Part shown: piece by piece, positions 6,291 to 8,895 of the stretch
How the letters are laid out: every line of letters starts with the position of its first letter
Position numbering within the stretch: the first letter of the stretch is position 1
Source: Deltaproteobacteria bacterium
GTDB lineage: Bacteria > Desulfobacterota > DSM-4660 > Desulfatiglandales > B25-G16
Direction: 5' to 3'
Assembly (NCBI GenBank): GCA_020348625.1
Contig: CP070752.1
Location: 1,558,902 to 1,567,796 of the forward strand
DNA: 8,895 nucleotides
Notes under the pieces: generated by a model
What the model was told of the DNA's origin: nothing
The model's input: only the letters and a program-made list of their open reading frames with translations
Databases searched by the model: none
Made by a program: the position numbers and the translations under genes

Positions 6291-8102
6291 ATGCATGGCT
6301 GGATAGGAAAGATATTGCGGGTTGATCTAACGCGGGGTAGCTACGCTATCGAGGATTTGGATCCAAGTATGGCCAAGAGCTTTATTGGCGGCCGAGGCCT
6401 GGCCTCGAAGCTCCTGTTTGATGAGGTGGACGCCAAGGTCGACCCGCTTAGCCCTCGGAACACCTTAAGCTTTGCCACCGGCCCACTAACTGGCAGCGGT
6501 GCCATAGGTGGAAGTAGATATATGATCGTAACTAAATCACCATTGACCGAGGCTGTCGCCTGTTCCAACATCGGTGGCTTTTTTGGTCCTGAATTAAAAT
6601 TTGCTGGCTATGACATCGTCATCCTCGAGGGGAGAGCTCCCGATCCCGTTTATCTATCCATTGAGGACGATCATGTAGAAATCAAGCCAGCAGAACACCT
6701 ATGGGGGAAAACCACGGTCGAGACCGAAGACAGAATCAGATCAGAGATAGGAGATCCCCGGAAGGCCAAAGAGACCCAAATAGCAACTATTGGCCCTGCT
6801 GGTGAGAATCTGGTAAGGATAGCATGTATTATGCATGCCGGTCATGCCGCCGGTCGCTCCGGAGTAGGAGCAGTAATGGGTGCTAAGCACCTGAAGGCAG
6901 TGGCAGTCAGAGGGACAAAAGGGGTGGCGATAGCTGATGCTGATAGTTTCAAGGAGCTTCTTGCTACGCTTTCGGATAAGATAAGAAAATCCCCGGCCTT
7001 AGAGCGAAGGCCTCTTTATGGCACATGGACTGGAATATCGAGGGCCAACAAATTTGGTGTACTGGCAACCAGGAACTTCCAGGCCGGGTACCTTGAGGGA
7101 TTAGACGGGGCTGAAAAGGTTTTGCGAGAGAAGTTCTTCGTAAAATCTCACACCTGCTTTAGCTGTCCCTTCCAGGAGTTCAAGACAACCAGGGTAACCG
7201 ACCCCGAATTCCAGGGCGAGGGTGAGGGACCAGAGTGGGAGAGCTTCGGTCTGTTGGGCCCCGACTGTGGCATTAGTAACTTTGCCGCAATTGTTAAAGC
7301 TAATTATCTATGTAACGAATTGGGAATGGATACCATCTCAGCAGGGGGCACTATCGCCTGCGCCATGGAGCTCTATGAAAGGGGATTACTACCTGCTGAT
7401 GATATAGGCTATCAGCTCAATTTCGGAAATGAGAAAGCCATGGTTGAGCTTGTTAAAAGGTTGGGGCTGCGCCAGGGTTTTGGGGATATATTAGCCGAGG
7501 GAGCCTACCGGTTAGCCGAAAAGTATGGGCACCCTGAATTTTTCATGGGGGCAAAGAAACAAGAGTTTCCCGGCTTTCATCCTCAAGGCTTTCAAATATT
7601 GGCCCTAGGTTATGCTACCAGTAACAGAGGTGCCTGCCATCTTAAGAACGTCGCGTATTACGATGAGACTCGATTTGAAACAGCGGGACAGGCTGCCATC
7701 GCCAAAACCGATCAAGATTACATTGCTGCGATAGATTCCAGTGGACTCTGCCATGCTATCTATATCCGCGATTTCTTTCCATGGAGGGAGGAAATTGCGC
7801 CGGCATTACTCGAGGCAGCCACTGGTGCTGGCTATGGTAAGGAAAGCATGCTGCTGGCCGGTGAGAGAATCTGGAATTTGGAACGGCTGTTCAATCTAAA
7901 GGCGGGACTCACGGCAAGGGACGATACTCTCCCCAAGAGGATACTCGAGGAACCAATGCCTGAAGGACCAAGCAAGGGACAGTTAGTCAGGCTTGGTGAA
8001 ATGCTACCTGAGTACTATGAGGTCAGGGGATGGGATGAAAATGGTGTTCCTACCGCAGAGAAGTTAGCCGAGTTAGGGCTGAGCCAAGAGGGGGTCAGAT
8101 AG
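6291..8102 (+). CDS. Aldehyde:ferredoxin oxidoreductase (AOR) family tungsto/molybdopterin enzyme
   Basis: A full-length 603-residue AOR-family protein. The N-terminal pterin-binding domain shows GKILRVDL (6-13), GGRGLASKLL and, at 188-207, GRSGVGAVMG followed by KHLKAVAVRG; the all-helical domains show EWESFGLLGPDCGISN (315-330), ATSNRGACH (442-450) and DSSGLC (482-487). Such enzymes oxidise aldehydes to acids with a bis-pterin tungsten or molybdenum centre plus one [4Fe-4S] cluster and reduce ferredoxin. The cluster cysteines of characterised AOR lie in a CX2CX3C motif and one late cysteine. Here C289, C292 and C487 are present, but the third position is E296 (GAG) within CFSCPFQE. The protein may have an altered or three-cysteine cluster, or the family branch may be non-aldehyde (for example BamB-like); this is inference. 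Start ATG with AGGAGG upstream. The ferredoxin gene follows with a one-base overlap. Confidence 0.93.
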   Translation: MHGWIGKILRVDLTRGSYAIEDLDPSMAKSFIGGRGLASKLLFDEVDAKVDPLSPRNTLSFATGPLTGSGAIGGSRYMIVTKSPLTEAVACSNIGGFFGPELKFAGYDIVILEGRAPDPVYLSIEDDHVEIKPAEHLWGKTTVETEDRIRSEIGDPRKAKETQIATIGPAGENLVRIACIMHAGHAAGRSGVGAVMGAKHLKAVAVRGTKGVAIADADSFKELLATLSDKIRKSPALERRPLYGTWTGISRANKFGVLATRNFQAGYLEGLDGAEKVLREKFFVKSHTCFSCPFQEFKTTRVTDPEFQGEGEGPEWESFGLLGPDCGISNFAAIVKANYLCNELGMDTISAGGTIACAMELYERGLLPADDIGYQLNFGNEKAMVELVKRLGLRQGFGDILAEGAYRLAEKYGHPEFFMGAKKQEFPGFHPQGFQILALGYATSNRGACHLKNVAYYDETRFETAGQAAIAKTDQDYIAAIDSSGLCHAIYIRDFFPWREEIAPALLEAATGAGYGKESMLLAGERIWNLERLFNLKAGLTARDDTLPKRILEEPMPEGPSKGQLVRLGEMLPEYYEVRGWDENGVPTAEKLAELGLSQEGVR

Positions 8103-8104
8103 TG
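8088..8104 (+). promoter_or_regulatory. Ribosome site and overlapping GTG start of the ferredoxin gene
   Basis: GAGGGGG at 8088-8094 lies seven bases before GTG at 8102-8104; the G of this codon is the last base of the AOR gene's TAG stop. The spacing decides for the GTG start and predicts coupled translation with the AOR gene. Confidence 0.7.
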
Positions 8105-8326
8105 GCCAGAATCAAGATAGACCATAATAAGTGTTGTGAGTGTTGCCTTTGCGAGATAGTTTGTTCGCTGCAATATAATGAGAATACCGTTAATCCCAAG
8201 AAGTCACGAATAGCGGTTCTCTTCAGGAAGCCCGATATCGACATAATAGGCTGTGACCATTGTGGAGACGAGCCGCAATGCATCAAGGCATGCCTTAGTG
8301 AGGCTCTAGCCTTGGCAGTAGGATGA
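8102..8326 (+). CDS. Small two-cluster [4Fe-4S] ferredoxin-type electron carrier for the AOR-like enzyme
   Basis: A 74-residue cysteine-rich protein. Cysteines at 11, 14, 17 and 21 form CX2CX2CX3C, and those at 51, 54, 60 and 64 form CX2CX5CX3C, so two [4Fe-4S] clusters are expected as in HycB/DmsB-like modules. The usual CP after the last cysteine is CL here. C12 and C15 are extra cysteines. Typical relatives beside AOR genes are longer, with further cluster motifs; this one stops ten residues after its last cysteine, so it may be a minimal or shortened version. There is no obvious frameshift continuation downstream. One-base overlap with the AOR gene and the shared strand support a role as its electron acceptor subunit. 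Confidence 0.87.
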   Translation: MARIKIDHNKCCECCLCEIVCSLQYNENTVNPKKSRIAVLFRKPDIDIIGCDHCGDEPQCIKACLSEALALAVG

Positions 8327-8582
8327 AGCGGAAAAACATTTCTCAATCTCTTATCATCTCACACATAACTGCAGTGATTACCAACCAATAGACCACCCCC
8401 TTTCAACGAAAAAGCTTGGTAATTTGCGCCATCTATGACGTCAGATACTATCGCACCGTTTGAGAGTATCGAAAAGTGATTGTATAGGTAGGGGTTGGAT
8501 TTTTAGCGTTAAGGAATTCATCGAAGTCCAACAGGATTAACGATGAACGATTTCATAACGAGTTCTCAACGATAAAGCTCAA
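8327..8582. other. Convergent intergenic region with repeats and a possible structured RNA
   Basis: It lies between the ferredoxin (plus) and the molybdopterin enzyme (minus). No gene seen. A hairpin GATACT/AGTATC is at 8444-8470. From 8494 the plus strand can form a 10-bp stem (8494-8503 with 8523-8532, two G-T pairs), and the loop hexamer CGTTAA at 8507-8512 is complementary to TTAACG at 8537-8542. AACGA occurs four times at 8539-8572. No stem followed by a T-run was found, so no rho-independent terminator for either gene can be assigned. Confidence 0.45.
8494..8547 (+). ncRNA. Candidate pseudoknot-like RNA structure after the ferredoxin gene
   Basis: On the plus strand GTTGGATTTT (8494-8503) pairs with GAAGTCCAAC (8523-8532) including two G-T pairs, and loop CGTTAA (8507-8512) can pair with TTAACG (8537-8542), an interleaved arrangement. 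Alternatively TTCATCG (8517-8523) pairs perfectly with CGATGAA (8541-8547). The two pairings are mutually exclusive in part. Wobble pairs favour the plus-strand RNA over the minus one. Short stems can arise by chance, so this stays tentative. Confidence 0.2.
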
Positions 8583-8895
8583 TCACGCCTTATGAACCTT
8601 ACACAGAAATCCCCTTAGGTTGCTAGAACCCATCTCACGACTAAAGGGCGGTTTGTCATCTGTAAGAATATTAATGTTCGATTCTGCCCAAATATACAGG
8701 TTGGACGGCCCTTTCTCAGGGAACCACCAGGCATAATCAACCCCCACTACCCGAGGGTCAATGTCAGTGGATAGATCCGCCTTCTGCTTTATCCTGCCTC
8801 GTTTGGTTTCAATGTATACCCAGTCACCATCCCCTATTCCTAACCTCTGGGCGGTTTGCGGGTTGATATAGGTGATTGGTTCAGGGTGACTTCCG
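8583..8895 (-). CDS. C-terminal part of a molybdopterin oxidoreductase (DMSO reductase family), cut by the window edge
   Basis: The open frame runs off the right edge; 103 codons before the TGA at 8585-8583 remain. The product is the molybdopterin-dinucleotide-binding domain of a DMSO-reductase-superfamily catalytic subunit. Typical segments are INPQTAQRLGIGDGDWVYIE, TKRGRIKQKA, IDPRVVGVDYAWWFPEK, ESNINILTDD and the end GSSNLRGFLCKVHKA. The DPRVV...WWFPE block resembles the formate dehydrogenase/acetylene hydratase-like branch. The catalytic N-terminal part, cluster motif and active-site residue are outside, so the substrate is unknown. It is convergent to the ferredoxin gene and so not in its operon. 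No start codon lies in the window. Confidence 0.88.
   Translation of the reverse strand, partial: GSHPEPITYINPQTAQRLGIGDGDWVYIETKRGRIKQKADLSTDIDPRVVGVDYAWWFPEKGPSNLYIWAESNINILTDDKPPFSREMGSSNLRGFLCKVHKA

Noticed and set aside
1..8895. CRISPR array, insertion sequence or toxin-antitoxin genes
   Set aside because: No regularly spaced identical repeats, transposase motifs or small toxin/antitoxin families were found on either strand.

Overview
The window looks like the start of a metagenomic or draft contig from an anaerobic bacterium with near-balanced base composition. The metabolic genes are of kinds common in Desulfobacterota, Chloroflexota and other strict anaerobes: an aldehyde:ferredoxin oxidoreductase (AOR) family enzyme, a small two-cluster ferredoxin, a molybdopterin oxidoreductase, and a split dikinase resembling phenylphosphate synthase. 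The phylum cannot be fixed from this sequence alone.

Layout. Bases 1-79 are C-rich and contain a near-perfect Illumina read-1 adapter match, so they are probably not genomic. Real sequence begins inside a tRNA-Glu(UUC) gene, of which only the 3' half remains (82-130). It is followed by a terminator, a degenerate second copy of the tRNA 3' half (177-216) and a second terminator. Bases 261-584 hold no gene I recognise. On the minus strand, 4202 down to 585 carry a small unknown ORF, a single-domain response regulator with an aromatic C-terminal tail, and two adjacent genes that together make a split PEP-synthase-like phosphotransferase. One subunit has the phosphohistidine swivel domain and the other has the ATP-binding domain; the PEP/pyruvate barrel domain is absent. 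Bases 4225-4742 form a long divergent intergenic region with hairpins and a direct repeat. On the plus strand follow a class III PLP aminotransferase (4743-6086), an AOR-family enzyme (6291-8102) and a two-cluster ferredoxin overlapping it by one base (8102-8326). The right edge holds the C-terminus of a convergent minus-strand DMSO-reductase-family molybdopterin enzyme.

How they may work together (inference). The aminotransferase could turn an amine into an aldehyde, which the AOR-like enzyme would oxidise to an acid, passing electrons to the ferredoxin. The divergent dikinase pair could activate an alcohol or phenol with ATP. The most notable points are the AOR family member in which the third cysteine of the iron-sulfur motif is glutamate, the two-gene dikinase without its usual third (CBS-domain) partner, the degenerate tRNA-Glu half with compensatory T-stem changes, and a candidate structured RNA in the convergent intergenic region.
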